A model generated the notes under the pieces. It did no database searches and was not told where the DNA came from. It was given only the letters and a program-made list of their open reading frames with translations. This document shows positions 17,293 through 27,038 of a stretch of DNA of 64,000 bases, piece by piece. Positions within the stretch are counted from its first letter, which is position 1. Every line of letters begins with the position of its first letter. Origin of the DNA: Halioglobus sp. (GTDB lineage: Bacteria > Pseudomonadota > Gammaproteobacteria > Pseudomonadales > Halieaceae); assembly GCA_013214285.1 (NCBI GenBank), contig JABSPW010000002.1, positions 1 through 64,000 on the forward strand. Direction: 5' to 3'. A program made the translations under genes and the position numbers.

Positions 17293-17546
17293 TCTTTGCT
17301 CGCGTGTCGTTTCAGGTATTTCCAAAGGCCAATCAGTGATGCGGCAATCCAGAATAGCTCGATGACAAAACTGGCGAGATTAAAAGTAAAGCACAGGCTG
17401 AAAAGAAGGCAGCAAGCCCCGATCAAGTTGATCAGGTTGTAGCTGAGGCTTCCTGCCTTGACCTTTTCCAGCTGTAGTAAAAAGTATGCTAGAACCACTA
17501 ACAGTGTACCCAGCATCCCGACACTGTCCGTTATCCAGGTTTCCAT
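17277..17546 (-). CDS. CBU_0592-like small membrane protein
   Basis: An 89-residue protein with three hydrophobic helices: MLGTLLVVLAYFLLQL, LINLIGACCLLFSLCF and FVIELFWIAASLIGLW. The pattern D.vG..G..lvvlAYfllq, Ynl.NliGa and fviE.fWi.iSl matches a small bacterial family that I recall as CBU_0592-like. It is tail-to-tail with ppnN and is the last gene after the radical SAM gene on its strand. No function is known to me. Confidence 0.65.
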   Translation of the reverse strand: METWITDSVGMLGTLLVVLAYFLLQLEKVKAGSLSYNLINLIGACCLLFSLCFTFNLASFVIELFWIAASLIGLWKYLKRHASKDQAPN

Positions 17547-17624
17547 AAACCTTCTTACCTTTCATCCATCCAAGATGACAGTGCTGCGAATTTGAAACAC
17601 GTAGCGGGTTGCCGTGGCGAGGAA

Positions 17625-19547
17625 TCAGACAGGGAGCGCCAGCGACTCGCTCTGAACCGGTTGATGCCTGCCCGCATGTTCTTCTCGGCTAGTGATGCGT
17701 TCAGCACGTATCCACACAGCACCGTCGGGATCTTGTATGACATCGCCCACGCCCCCAGGGATGTGGATACCAATGCTAGTAGGCTGTGTGCTGAACAGGT
17801 CGCAGGACGGTAGTTCCATGCCTTCCAGGACATCAATGACGCGATTGGCATCGAAGCTAAAGCATATAAGCTCCTCGCGTGATTCGCCTGTTCGGGGAGT
17901 GAAGGCGCGGTCGATCTCAAATAATTGCGCCACGCGCCGCTTCAGGAGTGTAGCCTCCTGTTCGTGCGCTACATGTTGGTCTATCCAGTGCTCTGCCGCG
18001 CGCTCGGCGCAGGTGTAGGTGCGTTCCCGCTGTGTCAGCGCCGTGACAAACAGCTCGCAACGCAGTTCATAGACCCCCATGGGGTCTGCGCCCTCAAGGC
18101 CCTTGATGTCTTCGCTGAACTCTGCACACAATTCATGTAACACGGCGCGCATCAGTCCGGCAACCGGGAGAGAGCCTTCCAGTGCCAGGTAGCGCAGGGT
18201 CATGGGCATGATGTAACCGCGACTGGTCACGATATGAGCTGCTACTAACAAATATCCTTCCAGTCCCTCGTCCTCGGAGAAACTCATGCAGCCAACCACA
18301 TACTCGCCTTTGGCCTTGCCATATCCAGCTACTGGGCGTGTTTTGATCTCGTACTCATCGCGCCTGTCATAAAACTCTGTTCCGGGTAGCAGGGTATAGC
18401 CGAAGATATGTATTGTCGGGAAGACGGCAAATAGGTTGTCGAGGTGCTTCTCAAAGCTAGCCAAATTGTCTCCGATCAGCCCCCAGATCAGCTCACAGGC
18501 AATGGGAACTCTGGCTTTTGCCATAGCACGAGCGATCGGCTCGTACTTGTTAGCGGCCATATTGGTGCGATGGGAGAGTTCCAGTGCAAGCGGTGTCAGG
18601 GTTTGGAGTGCGAGATGATAGTGGGGTAGCAGGTTGTTCCTGTGCAACATGAGCACAATTTCCTGAGAGCGCGATCCGTGCTTCTTAGACCAAGAGGTGG
18701 CAAAGCTGTGAGGTAATCCTGTGCGTTTTTTGATCTCACACAATACTTTTGCTTTCTCCACATCTTCTCGCAACGCGCCGAAGTTAGAATCGCTGAGCCA
18801 GATATTCTTGATCCCGGCATCCACTATGCGGTTCCAGTCGCGGTTTACGCGCTCAACAGAGAAGGTTAGCATTTTGGTACCAATCAACCCGGTGCCCCAC
18901 TCGCAGAACGCGCATTTATAAGGGCAGCCTCGGCTGGTCTCGTAGGCGATACACTCATAGGGCTGGCCGTCCTCGTCACACAGGCTGATGGCATCTAGGG
19001 CCGAGGGCAGGCTGTCCAGGTTTTGCAATCGGGGCCTTTTTGCCGTGGAGATCAGGTCTCCCTCGCGCACAAAGGCCAGTCCTGCCACATGCGACCATTC
19101 TTCTCGGTTCCGCGTGTCGAGGAAGTCGCTGAAAGTTGCTTCTCCTTCGCCGAGCACGATCACGTCGATGGCCTCGGAAAACAGATAATCCTCGGCTTTC
19201 TGCACATGGGGGCCACCCGCGACAATGAGCAACTCCGGGCACAATGCCTTGATCTGGCGCATGAGCTCGAGGAATTCTGCGGCGTTCCAGGTATAAACAG
19301 AAAAACCCATAACCGGCTGCAGGCCCTGGGCCGCCGCGCCCTGCGCGCGCTCTAGATCGTCACGCCGCCAGCGCGTCAGCCAGGGTGCGATACGGTCGGT
19401 ATCGTTGGAGAAGTGCACCAGCTGTATATCCGTGTGCCCGGCATGCTGGCCCAGCTTTTCGTAATACGCCTTCAGGCCGCCGGTAGTCATGGGTGCGGCG
19501 GGAAAAGTGTCCGAATCCAGGGACAGTAGCCAGACAGGGCGATCCAT
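17625..19547 (-). CDS. B12-binding-domain radical SAM protein
   Basis: A 640-residue protein. Residues ~60-170 resemble the cobalamin-binding Rossmann domain of class B radical SAM enzymes (VMGFSVYTWN, LIVAGGPHVQ, VIVLGEGEATF). The radical SAM core begins with YETSRGCPYKCAFCEWG near residue 205, the CxxxCxxC cluster site. It continues through IKNIWLSDSNFG and a PTIHIFGYTLLPGTEFY segment. The C-terminal ~200 residues are unassigned. It is the next gene after nspC on the minus strand (121 bp gap), so it may be part of the polyamine operon. Such enzymes do methylations, ring changes or C-C bond formation; the reaction here is unknown. Confidence 0.8.
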   Translation of the reverse strand: MDRPVWLLSLDSDTFPAAPMTTGGLKAYYEKLGQHAGHTDIQLVHFSNDTDRIAPWLTRWRRDDLERAQGAAAQGLQPVMGFSVYTWNAAEFLELMRQIKALCPELLIVAGGPHVQKAEDYLFSEAIDVIVLGEGEATFSDFLDTRNREEWSHVAGLAFVREGDLISTAKRPRLQNLDSLPSALDAISLCDEDGQPYECIAYETSRGCPYKCAFCEWGTGLIGTKMLTFSVERVNRDWNRIVDAGIKNIWLSDSNFGALREDVEKAKVLCEIKKRTGLPHSFATSWSKKHGSRSQEIVLMLHRNNLLPHYHLALQTLTPLALELSHRTNMAANKYEPIARAMAKARVPIACELIWGLIGDNLASFEKHLDNLFAVFPTIHIFGYTLLPGTEFYDRRDEYEIKTRPVAGYGKAKGEYVVGCMSFSEDEGLEGYLLVAAHIVTSRGYIMPMTLRYLALEGSLPVAGLMRAVLHELCAEFSEDIKGLEGADPMGVYELRCELFVTALTQRERTYTCAERAAEHWIDQHVAHEQEATLLKRRVAQLFEIDRAFTPRTGESREELICFSFDANRVIDVLEGMELPSCDLFSTQPTSIGIHIPGGVGDVIQDPDGAVWIRAERITSREEHAGRHQPVQSESLALPV

Positions 19548-19668
19548 TGATTACAGGTGTCCTAGTTCGATTGAGAATCACACACTGCATTATGCGCAAG
19601 GTCGTTGAGATTGTCAGGCATTAATTCCAATCGCGGGGACTGCACACTGTGTACCATCGGTGCTTCGA

Positions 19669-20835
19669 TTATGACAATCGCCCCTTGAAATCTTCGTAAT
19701 CAAACTCACGAATGATCTTGAGCTCATCAGTGTCAGAGTTCCATAAGGCGATTGCGGGCAGCCGGATACCGTTAAAGGTATTGGCTTTCACCATGGTGTA
19801 GTGCGCCATGTCCTGGAATATTAAGCGCTGGCCGATGTGCAGTGGCTCGGGAAAACTGTAGTCGCCTATGACATCGCCCGCCAGGCAGGTGGAGCCGCCC
19901 AGTCGATAGGTATGGTTCAGCGCGCCTGGCAACTGCGCTCCTATAATCTCGGGGCGATAGGGCATCTCCAGAACGTCGGGCATATGGCAGGTTGCTGAGG
20001 TATCCAGAATCGCCTGACTCACTTGGTTCCAGCCCAGATCAAGCACTTCTGAGATGAGCACGCCCGTGCCGAGGGCTATCGCTTCGCCGGGTTCCAGGTA
20101 TATCTGCACATTATAACGCTGCGAGAAATTGCGAATGCAGTTTGCCAAGTCCTCGCGTTGGTAGTCCGATCGTGTGACCTGGTGTCCGCCACCAAAGTTG
20201 ATCCATTGCATATGCGGTAGCAGGTGGCCAAACTTCTTTTCCACCACCTCCAGGGTGCGCTGTAACGCTGGAAATCCTTGCTCACATAAAGAGTGGAAGT
20301 GCAGACCGCTTATATGCTCGATGTCATCCTCGTCCAGTTGCGATAGGGGTGTGCCAAGGCGGGAGCCTGGCGCACAGGGGTCGTAAAGGGCGATATCGAC
20401 CTCTGAGTGTTCGGGGTTGATGCGCAGCCCGAACCGTAGATTGGGTCGCTTATTTGCCGCCTCCAGGGCGAGTGGTTGAAAACGTCGCCATTGAGAGCAG
20501 CTGTTAAATACTACATAGTTTGCAATGCTTAAAATTTCTGTGAGGTCGCTTGCACTGTAGGCGGCACTTAACACGTGGACCTCGCCAGCGTAATACTCGT
20601 GAGCTAACCGGGCCTCGTACAGCCCACTCGCGCAGGTACCGTTGAGGTAACGTGAGACCAAGGGTGCAACGTGCCATAACGCGAAGGCCTTGAGTGCGGC
20701 TAGAATGCGAGCGCCGCTGGCCTCTGCCAGATCCTGCAGAGTGCGCAGATTGACCTCCAGCGCCACCTCGTCAACGACAAAACAGGGAGAGGGCAGGCGC
20801 GCCGGGTTGAGTTTTTCAAACTTCGGGTATCGCAT
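19669..20835 (-). CDS. nspC: Carboxynorspermidine/carboxyspermidine decarboxylase
   Basis: A 388-residue fold-III PLP decarboxylase, close to the usual length of NspC. The start reads MRYPKFEKLNPARLPSPCFVVDE. The PLP lysine is in ILAALKAFALWHV. FHSLCEQ and WINFGGGHQVT give the cofactor-binding glycines, and CHMPDVLEMPYRP the C-terminal active-site region. It decarboxylates carboxyspermidine or carboxynorspermidine to the triamine. It starts 6 bp after the dehydrogenase gene, with speA upstream of that. The three genes form the aspartate-semialdehyde route to spermidine rather than the SAM-dependent SpeD/SpeE route. Confidence 0.9.
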   Translation of the reverse strand: MRYPKFEKLNPARLPSPCFVVDEVALEVNLRTLQDLAEASGARILAALKAFALWHVAPLVSRYLNGTCASGLYEARLAHEYYAGEVHVLSAAYSASDLTEILSIANYVVFNSCSQWRRFQPLALEAANKRPNLRFGLRINPEHSEVDIALYDPCAPGSRLGTPLSQLDEDDIEHISGLHFHSLCEQGFPALQRTLEVVEKKFGHLLPHMQWINFGGGHQVTRSDYQREDLANCIRNFSQRYNVQIYLEPGEAIALGTGVLISEVLDLGWNQVSQAILDTSATCHMPDVLEMPYRPEIIGAQLPGALNHTYRLGGSTCLAGDVIGDYSFPEPLHIGQRLIFQDMAHYTMVKANTFNGIRLPAIALWNSDTDELKIIREFDYEDFKGRLS

Positions 20836-20841
20836 CAGGCC

Positions 20842-22047
20842 TTAAGCGAACTCAAGCTGAAAAGCAGGATCCAGCTCTGCCAATTGCCACGGTAAGCCAT
20901 AGCGGTTCATATCCTCCATGAATGGATCGGGATTGTATTGCTCGACATTCCATACCCCCGCTTCGCACCACGTTCCCTCAAGAATCATCTTGGCGCCAAT
21001 CATTGCCGGGACACCGGTCGTATAAGCGATAGCTTGGGATTGCACTTCTCGGTAGCAGGCTTGGTGGTCACATACATTATAAATGTGCATGAGACGCTCT
21101 TTGCCGCCCTTGCTACCGCGTACGATGCAGCCGATGCAGGTCTTGCCTCGCGTTCTTGGGCCTAGGGTCGATGGATCGGGCAACAAGTGTGCTAGAAACT
21201 GAATGGGCACAATGGACTGGCCCCGATAATTGATGGGTTCGATGCCGGTCAGGCCTACATTTTCCAATACCTCCAGGTGCTTCAGGTAATTAGCGGAGAA
21301 GCTCATCCAGAATTGGGCGCGTTGCAGGCTAGGGTAGTGTTTTGTGAGTGACTCCAGCTCCTCGTGGTACATGCGAAATAGGGTGAAGGTTCCGATTCCT
21401 TCAGGACAGGTGTAAAGGGTCATTTTGGAAAGCGGTGGTGTAGTCACGAATGCACCATTTTCCCAATGACGACATGCTGCGCTCACCTCGCGGATATTGA
21501 TTTCTGGATTGAAGTTGGTGGCAAAAGGATAGCCGTGGTCACCGCCGTTGACGTCGATAATGTCCAACTCATGAATCTCATCAAAGTAGTGCTTATTGAG
21601 ATAGGCGGTGAAGATGTTAGTGGCACCCGGGTCGAAACCACTGCCAAGCAGGGCCGTCAGACCCGCATCGACAAATCGCTTTTGGTAGTCCCACTGCCAG
21701 CGATACTCAAATCTCGCTGTGTCGGGTGGTTCGTAGTTCGCGGTGTCCAGGTAGTGAGCTCCCGCCGCCAGGCAGGCATCCATAATGCTCAGATCCTGGT
21801 AAGGCAGCGCCACATTAATAACAAGCTTGGGTTTTTCCCTACGCAGCAGCGAAATCAAATCGGAAACATTATCAGCATCCACTTGTGCGGTGTGTATGGG
21901 TTGATCGATTTGCGCTGCAATGGCCTTGCATTTCGATTCTGTACGGCTGGCCAGTACGATATCAGAGAATACTTGTGGAACCTGCGCACATTTTTGCGTG
22001 ACCACGCTACCTACACTACCCGCCCCGACTATTAACACCTTTGACAT
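20842..22047 (-). CDS. Carboxynorspermidine/carboxyspermidine dehydrogenase (saccharopine dehydrogenase family)
   Basis: A 401-residue saccharopine-dehydrogenase-type oxidoreductase. The N-terminus MSKVLIVGAGSVGSVVTQKCA is a GxGxxG Rossmann motif. LGSGFDPGATNIFTAY and DIIDVNGGDHGYPFATNFNPE are family landmarks, and the length is near that of Vibrio CASDH. It would condense aspartate semialdehyde with putrescine or diaminopropane using NADPH, giving the carboxy-triamine that the next gene product decarboxylates. It lies 26 bp downstream of speA and 6 bp upstream of nspC, so operon membership is near certain. Confidence 0.9.
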   Translation of the reverse strand: MSKVLIVGAGSVGSVVTQKCAQVPQVFSDIVLASRTESKCKAIAAQIDQPIHTAQVDADNVSDLISLLRREKPKLVINVALPYQDLSIMDACLAAGAHYLDTANYEPPDTARFEYRWQWDYQKRFVDAGLTALLGSGFDPGATNIFTAYLNKHYFDEIHELDIIDVNGGDHGYPFATNFNPEINIREVSAACRHWENGAFVTTPPLSKMTLYTCPEGIGTFTLFRMYHEELESLTKHYPSLQRAQFWMSFSANYLKHLEVLENVGLTGIEPINYRGQSIVPIQFLAHLLPDPSTLGPRTRGKTCIGCIVRGSKGGKERLMHIYNVCDHQACYREVQSQAIAYTTGVPAMIGAKMILEGTWCEAGVWNVEQYNPDPFMEDMNRYGLPWQLAELDPAFQLEFA

Positions 22048-22073
22048 TGAGTACGGTTCCTTACTGCCCGCGA

Positions 22074-24023
22074 TTAACTACGTTTAAAATAGGTATAAGC
22101 GTTCAGACTGTTTGAGAAGGCGCGCAGGATTGCTTGCCGTTGAGTAACATTGATTTTCCCCTGGCGCACGGCGCTCTCCGCCACCTGGCGAAACCGCTCC
22201 TGCATCTGTCTCGGCTCGTGCTCTACATAACGGAGTACGTCGGCAACCCTGTCGCCATGGAATTCTCGGACGAAATCGAAACTGCCGTCCCCCTTAATGG
22301 CGACGTTGATGACATTGGTGTCTCCGAAAAGATTGTGCAAGTCACCCAGCGTTTCCTGGTAGGCCCCGACTAAGAAGGCACCAAGATAGTAGTCCTCGCC
22401 AGGGTGCAGCGGGTGCAGTGGCAGTGAGCGAGTGAGCCCCTTGGGTCCCGTAAATTTGTCAATCTTGCCGTCACAGTCACAGGTCAGGTCTGCGAGTACT
22501 GCCGATCGAGTGGGCTTCTCCGTCAGGCGATGAATGGGCATGATGGGAAATATCTGGTCAATGGCCCATACGTCGGGTAATGATTGAAATAGGCTGAAAT
22601 TACCGTAGTAGATATCTGACAACAACGTCGGCAGGCTCTCCAACTCCGGTGGCACGCGATTGACTTGTGGCAGGAGGGCTGCAATATTCTGTAACACTGC
22701 CAAGAACCAGTTTTCTCCGAGACCGCGCTCACGCAAGCTAGCTTGCCCGTGCTGAAAGTCTTCCCGCAAGGCGTCGCGGTAGAACAGCGCATCGTTGTAA
22801 CATTCCTGAAAGTTGTCTTGCGTCACATTGTCCAGCGCCCATTTAAGCCCGGCGAGATTTTCATTCCCACCTGGCGGTAGACTGGAAAGAAGGGGTCCTG
22901 GGTGACTGTCTCGAACATCCAGGATGTTAAAGAGCAACACTGAGGAGTATGCCACGGTGGCTCGCCCCGATTCTGTAATGATCACCGGGTGGTCGATGTA
23001 CATTGGGTCTAGGGTTTCACAAATACTCTCGACAATGTTTACGCAGTATTCGTCTAGCTGGTAGTTCATACTGTGAGTGCTGTTCGTCCGCGCGCCTTCA
23101 TAATCCACGGCCAGTCCACCACCGAGGTCAAGGTAGCCCATCGGTGCGCCTTCCCGTACCAGACCAGCATAAAACCGACAGGCATCCAGCACCCCGCTGC
23201 GAACGTTACGGATGTTAGGTATTTGAGAGCCGAGGTGGCAATGCAGTAGCTGCAAGCAATGTAACTTACTCGCTTCTCGTAGGCTATCGATAACTGTTAA
23301 CAGAGTGTCCGTGCAGAGACCGAAGATGGATCGGTCGCCACTATCGTGGCGCCAGTGGCCGTCTACCATGACGCTGGTGCGTATACGCACACCAAGCAGG
23401 GGATCTGCGCCCACGATGTCGCTGCGTTCCAGTATCAGTGGTAATTCGTTCACAGATTCCAGGACAAAGAAACACGCATAGCCCATCTGCCGCGCGTAGA
23501 GACCGAGGTCGATAAACTCCTTGTCTTTGTAACCGTTACAGACGATCAGGCTGTCTTTGTCTCTCACTTGTGAGAGTGCGATAATGAGTTCTGCTTTGCT
23601 GCCGGCTTCGAAACCATGATGGTAATGTCGGCCGTACTCCGCGATCTCCTCAATAACATGGCACTGCTGATTGACTTTGATGGGGAACACACCCCTGTAG
23701 TGATTCCGGTATCCAGTCTGTGTGATGGCGCGGGTAAAGGATTCGTTCAGTATCTTTATCCGCTGGTCCAATAGGTTACGAATGCGCAATACTGCTGGCA
23801 TGTGCAGTCCCCGTGCTTGCATGCCAAGCACGATATCCATGAGTGAAACGGACACGGAGTCGTCGTCAATGTCTACAGTGACCTCTACTTCCCCTTGTTC
23901 GGATAGCCGGAAGTAGCCGGCCCCCCAGTCATTGATACCGTAAAGCTCGGCACTCTTTTTACTGCTCCACCGATCATTCATCGGCACTGAACACCGGCTC
24001 TCTTTGGGCATAACTTGCTTCAT
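22074..24023 (-). CDS. speA: Biosynthetic arginine decarboxylase
   Basis: A SpeA-type fold-III enzyme of about 649 residues (E. coli 658). The PLP lysine is in VFPIKVNQQ. LEAGSKAELI-like HGFEAGSKAELIIA, LLHCHLGSQIPNI, YLDLGGGLAVDYEG and the catalytic cysteine segment DLTCDCDGKID are all in place. It converts arginine to agmatine. The track's first codon (24068) is a TTG; I prefer ATG 24023 or the later ATG 23981, since none has a clear ribosome-binding site. It is the first gene of the polyamine operon, divergent from mltD. The agmatine-to-putrescine step is not encoded in this window. Confidence 0.92.
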   Translation of the reverse strand: MKQVMPKESRCSVPMNDRWSSKKSAELYGINDWGAGYFRLSEQGEVEVTVDIDDDSVSVSLMDIVLGMQARGLHMPAVLRIRNLLDQRIKILNESFTRAITQTGYRNHYRGVFPIKVNQQCHVIEEIAEYGRHYHHGFEAGSKAELIIALSQVRDKDSLIVCNGYKDKEFIDLGLYARQMGYACFFVLESVNELPLILERSDIVGADPLLGVRIRTSVMVDGHWRHDSGDRSIFGLCTDTLLTVIDSLREASKLHCLQLLHCHLGSQIPNIRNVRSGVLDACRFYAGLVREGAPMGYLDLGGGLAVDYEGARTNSTHSMNYQLDEYCVNIVESICETLDPMYIDHPVIITESGRATVAYSSVLLFNILDVRDSHPGPLLSSLPPGGNENLAGLKWALDNVTQDNFQECYNDALFYRDALREDFQHGQASLRERGLGENWFLAVLQNIAALLPQVNRVPPELESLPTLLSDIYYGNFSLFQSLPDVWAIDQIFPIMPIHRLTEKPTRSAVLADLTCDCDGKIDKFTGPKGLTRSLPLHPLHPGEDYYLGAFLVGAYQETLGDLHNLFGDTNVINVAIKGDGSFDFVREFHGDRVADVLRYVEHEPRQMQERFRQVAESAVRQGKINVTQRQAILRAFSNSLNAYTYFKRS

Positions 24024-24179
24024 TGGCGCTCGCAAATGTGTTGGGGTCGCTGCCCGGCGCAGGTGCAATCCAGCTGCATGGTAGGGCGATGGACGGTAAG
24101 GTTAAAAGATATCGCTGCAATCCGGAAAAAAATCTTTAGTTGCGGATACAGTGCCTGTGACGCCGCTGACCGGCGAGGG

Positions 24180-24209
24180 GTGACAGCGCTTTCTGTTTTC
24201 TGATATAAC
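24180..24209 (+). promoter_or_regulatory. Putative sigma-70 promoter of the mltD-like gene
   Basis: GTGACA (24180-24185) and TATAAC (24204-24209) are 18 bp apart, 27 bp upstream of the start codon. The gap to the gene also contains GGAG before ATG 24237. Confidence 0.45.
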
Positions 24210-24236
24210 CTACATTTATACTGCCATGGAGACTTT

Positions 24237-25745
24237 ATGGTGAAGGTCCTCGCGTTGCTGTTGCTCGCATTGCCCTGTATGCAGGTGAGTGCTGAGGAGT
24301 TTCCGCGCCCGGAGGGTCTCGAGTCTGCCGTTAGCTTCTGGACAAAGGTGTATACCGAAATCTCGACCGACCAAGGTTACCTGCACGATGATGAGCACTT
24401 GGCCATCGTGTATTCTGTCCTGACGCTCCCCGACGCCCGCCAGAGTAGCGCCCGTGAAGCGCAGATCCATGCCGCACAGGCCGAAATAGAGGATGCCCTG
24501 CGCAACTTAGGGGAGGGGAAACGCAGCGATTTAGCGCCGATTGAGGAACAGGTATTGGCTGCCTGGCCGCAGGATAGTTCGTCACGACAATTCGCGGAGG
24601 CCGCGGCTCGTGTGCGCTTCCAGCTGGGCCAGGCCGACCGTTTTCGAAGAGGTCTTGTTCGTTCTGGCCAGTGGAAGTCACACATTCGGGAAGTTCTGGC
24701 GAAGTATGGATTGCCGGCAGAGCTGGAGGCACTGCCGCATGTGGAATCTTCTTTTATGGCATCTGCCTGGTCCAAGGCAGGTGCGGCCGGTATGTGGCAA
24801 TTCATGCCGACAACAGGGCGACACTACATGCGAGTCGATCACATTGTGGACGAGCGTATGGACCCTTTTATTGCCACGGATGGTGCGGCGCGGCTGCTCG
24901 CCACGAATTATAGGCTCACCGGGACCTGGCCTCTGGCCTTGACCAGTTACAATCATGGTGCAGCGGGCATGCGGCGTGCGGCGAAAACCCTGGGTACTAC
25001 CGATATCGATGTCATCGTGGACAAGTATAAGAGCCGCAGCTTCGGTTTTGCTTCACGAAACTTCTATGCGTCCTTCCTGGCGGCACAAGAAATCGACAGT
25101 AACCCGGAGCAGTATTTTCCGCAGATCGAGCTTGCACGTCCTGTTGCTTACGATACGGTTCGATCTGACGATTTTGTCTCGGCGCTGGGTTTTGCTCAGG
25201 AAGCGGGTGTTGAACTGGGAGAACTTAGGCGGCATAACCCGGCGTTGCTTGATCCGGTATGGAAAGGGGAGAAGCATATTCCAAAGGGTTTTCCGGTGCG
25301 TTTGCCATCATCACAGTTGCCCCGCCCACTGCACGAGTCCTTGGCTTCGCTGTCCCTAGCCTGGCGTTTCGGCCAACAGAAACCCGACAAGATATACCGC
25401 GTTGCACAGGGAGATTCGCTGTCCACTATTGCGCAACGTTACAACACGACAGTAGCCAAGCTGAAGGCCGTGAACGGTTTGCGCAGTCACAAAATCCGGA
25501 CGGGTAAGACTCTCATTCTGCCTGGCAGTGTGGAGGAATTCTCCCTTTCCGCTGCGCAAGTTGCCGCAACTCGTGCGCGTTTAGAGGGTAAGACGGTTGA
25601 ATATGTTATTCAGCGAGGAGACTCTCTATGGAGTATTGCACGTCAGTTTAACGTGTCTACACAAGATCTGGTTGTGTGGAATAACCTCTCGGCTAAAGCC
25701 TATCTGCAGCCCGGACAGAAGTTGAAAATCGCCGGCGCCGGCTGA
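24237..25745 (+). CDS. mltD: MltD-type membrane-bound lytic murein transglycosylase with two LysM domains
   Basis: A 502-residue envelope enzyme. Residues 1-19 form a signal peptide (LALLLLALPCMQVSAEE). The SLT domain at ~150-290 contains ALPHVESSFMASAWSKAGAAGMWQFM with the catalytic Glu, then TSYNHGAAGM. Two LysM domains follow near 380-425 (YRVAQGDSLSTIAQRYN) and 452-498 (YVIQRGDSLWSIARQFN). It cleaves peptidoglycan glycan strands to 1,6-anhydro ends in the periplasm. I see no lipobox cysteine at the cleavage site, unlike E. coli MltD. Transcribed alone, divergent from speA. Confidence 0.88.
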   Translation: MVKVLALLLLALPCMQVSAEEFPRPEGLESAVSFWTKVYTEISTDQGYLHDDEHLAIVYSVLTLPDARQSSAREAQIHAAQAEIEDALRNLGEGKRSDLAPIEEQVLAAWPQDSSSRQFAEAAARVRFQLGQADRFRRGLVRSGQWKSHIREVLAKYGLPAELEALPHVESSFMASAWSKAGAAGMWQFMPTTGRHYMRVDHIVDERMDPFIATDGAARLLATNYRLTGTWPLALTSYNHGAAGMRRAAKTLGTTDIDVIVDKYKSRSFGFASRNFYASFLAAQEIDSNPEQYFPQIELARPVAYDTVRSDDFVSALGFAQEAGVELGELRRHNPALLDPVWKGEKHIPKGFPVRLPSSQLPRPLHESLASLSLAWRFGQQKPDKIYRVAQGDSLSTIAQRYNTTVAKLKAVNGLRSHKIRTGKTLILPGSVEEFSLSAAQVAATRARLEGKTVEYVIQRGDSLWSIARQFNVSTQDLVVWNNLSAKAYLQPGQKLKIAGAG

Positions 25746-25815
25746 TCTGACGCGGTGTTTTATGCGCTCTATACACTGTCTCGGGCCTGCCAGAGTGTAT
25801 CGGTAGGGATACCTT

Positions 25816-26553
25816 ATGAATCCTGATCAGCAGCGCGATGATGCTTATATTGCGGACACTGAACGGCGAAAAAGCGGCAGCGCAGTCCGCCCGCGGGATG
25901 CGGCAACCCTGATTATTGTCCGCAGGGACGGCGCAGATACACGTGTCCTAATGGGCAAGCGGGCTGCCAGCCACAAGTTCATGCCGAATAAATTCGTGTT
26001 TCCTGGGGGCGCTGTAGACCGGGCCGACAGCCGCATCGTGCCGCCATATGATTTACACCCAAAGGTAATGCAGCGTCTCTCTCAAGGCTGCTCCGAGAGC
26101 CGCGCGCGGGCATTGGCGATGGCAGCTATTCGCGAGACGTTTGAAGAAACGGGCCTGATTATCGGAGAGCCGGATACACCGACCTTGGTCACACGCTCTC
26201 CTCACTGGGCCAGTTTCCTGCGGCACGATATCAACCCACGGCTCGACGTGTTGCATCTGATTGCCCGGGCGATAACGCCGCCCTACCGCAACCGTCGCTT
26301 CGATGCGCGCTTTTTCATGGTTGATGCGACACATATCCAGGGTGGCGTGCAGGAGCATCCTGAGGGGTCTGGAGAATTACTTGACCTACATTGGGTAGAT
26401 CTACTTGAGGCACAGCGACTGGAGCAGTTGCCTAATATCACGCGAACGGTGCTATTTGCGTTGGAGCAACGTTTGCAGAATGCGGCCGGACACGAAAGTC
26501 ACGGGCCATTCGTTTATATGCGCCGTGGTAAGCGGATAATCGATACGGTTTAG
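25816..26553 (+). CDS. NUDIX hydrolase
   Basis: A 245-residue protein. The NUDIX box is split in the usual way for the longer CoA-pyrophosphatase-like/NUDT19-like group: VFPGGAVDRAD, an insertion of about 35 residues, then AAIRETFEETGLIIG, which supplies the REXXEE metal site. It would hydrolyse a nucleoside diphosphate linked to another moiety. It ends 4 bp from a convergent membrane protein gene. The substrate is unknown. Confidence 0.85.
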   Translation: MNPDQQRDDAYIADTERRKSGSAVRPRDAATLIIVRRDGADTRVLMGKRAASHKFMPNKFVFPGGAVDRADSRIVPPYDLHPKVMQRLSQGCSESRARALAMAAIRETFEETGLIIGEPDTPTLVTRSPHWASFLRHDINPRLDVLHLIARAITPPYRNRRFDARFFMVDATHIQGGVQEHPEGSGELLDLHWVDLLEAQRLEQLPNITRTVLFALEQRLQNAAGHESHGPFVYMRRGKRIIDTV

Positions 26554-26556
26554 GCG

Positions 26557-26970
26557 TTACATATCGTTGCGGCGCTGCGCTCCGCGCGGCGTGTTCATGT
26601 CATCAGCGCGGCGTGGGTGTCGCATGTGCACCATAAACCGAATACAGGCCAGAGGAGCGATGGCGCAGCCTACCGATACCAGCCACTTGAACGCAGTCGC
26701 TTTTCTCAGGGCGGTGTAGCCGAAGAATGCCAGCTCTCGCATATCGATCATAAACTGCATGGCCAAGTTTATCTCAATGACAATCAGAGCGCTGAACCAT
26801 AGCATTAAGCCTGTCATCACAATGACCTGTGAACGGCGTAAGTACTTGCCGACTAGGTAGGATGCTATAAGGTAGGCCGACAGGAGGAATATGAGAAGGA
26901 TAACCCAGAGTATCAGATTGGTTTGCCAAGCGCTTAATACAGCGTAGATTTCGAAGTTGGGTTCATCCAT
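26557..26970 (-). CDS. Three-helix membrane protein of unknown function
   Basis: A 137-residue protein with hydrophobic helices at about 17-40 (TNLILWVILLIFLLSAYLIASYLVG), 48-72 (VIVMTGLMLWFSALIVIEINLAM) and 92-112 (AFKWLVSVGCAIAPLACIRFMV). The C-terminal tail is polar and Arg-rich. I recognise no family. It is tail-to-tail with the NUDIX gene and 69 bp downstream of the CMD-like gene on the same strand. Confidence 0.6.
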   Translation of the reverse strand: MDEPNFEIYAVLSAWQTNLILWVILLIFLLSAYLIASYLVGKYLRRSQVIVMTGLMLWFSALIVIEINLAMQFMIDMRELAFFGYTALRKATAFKWLVSVGCAIAPLACIRFMVHMRHPRRADDMNTPRGAQRRNDM

Positions 26971-27038
26971 TGTTAGATTAGGCCTGTATTTTTGCTGCCT
27001 AGAGCATAGACTAGTTCGGTACCTGTTGTGTACTCCTT

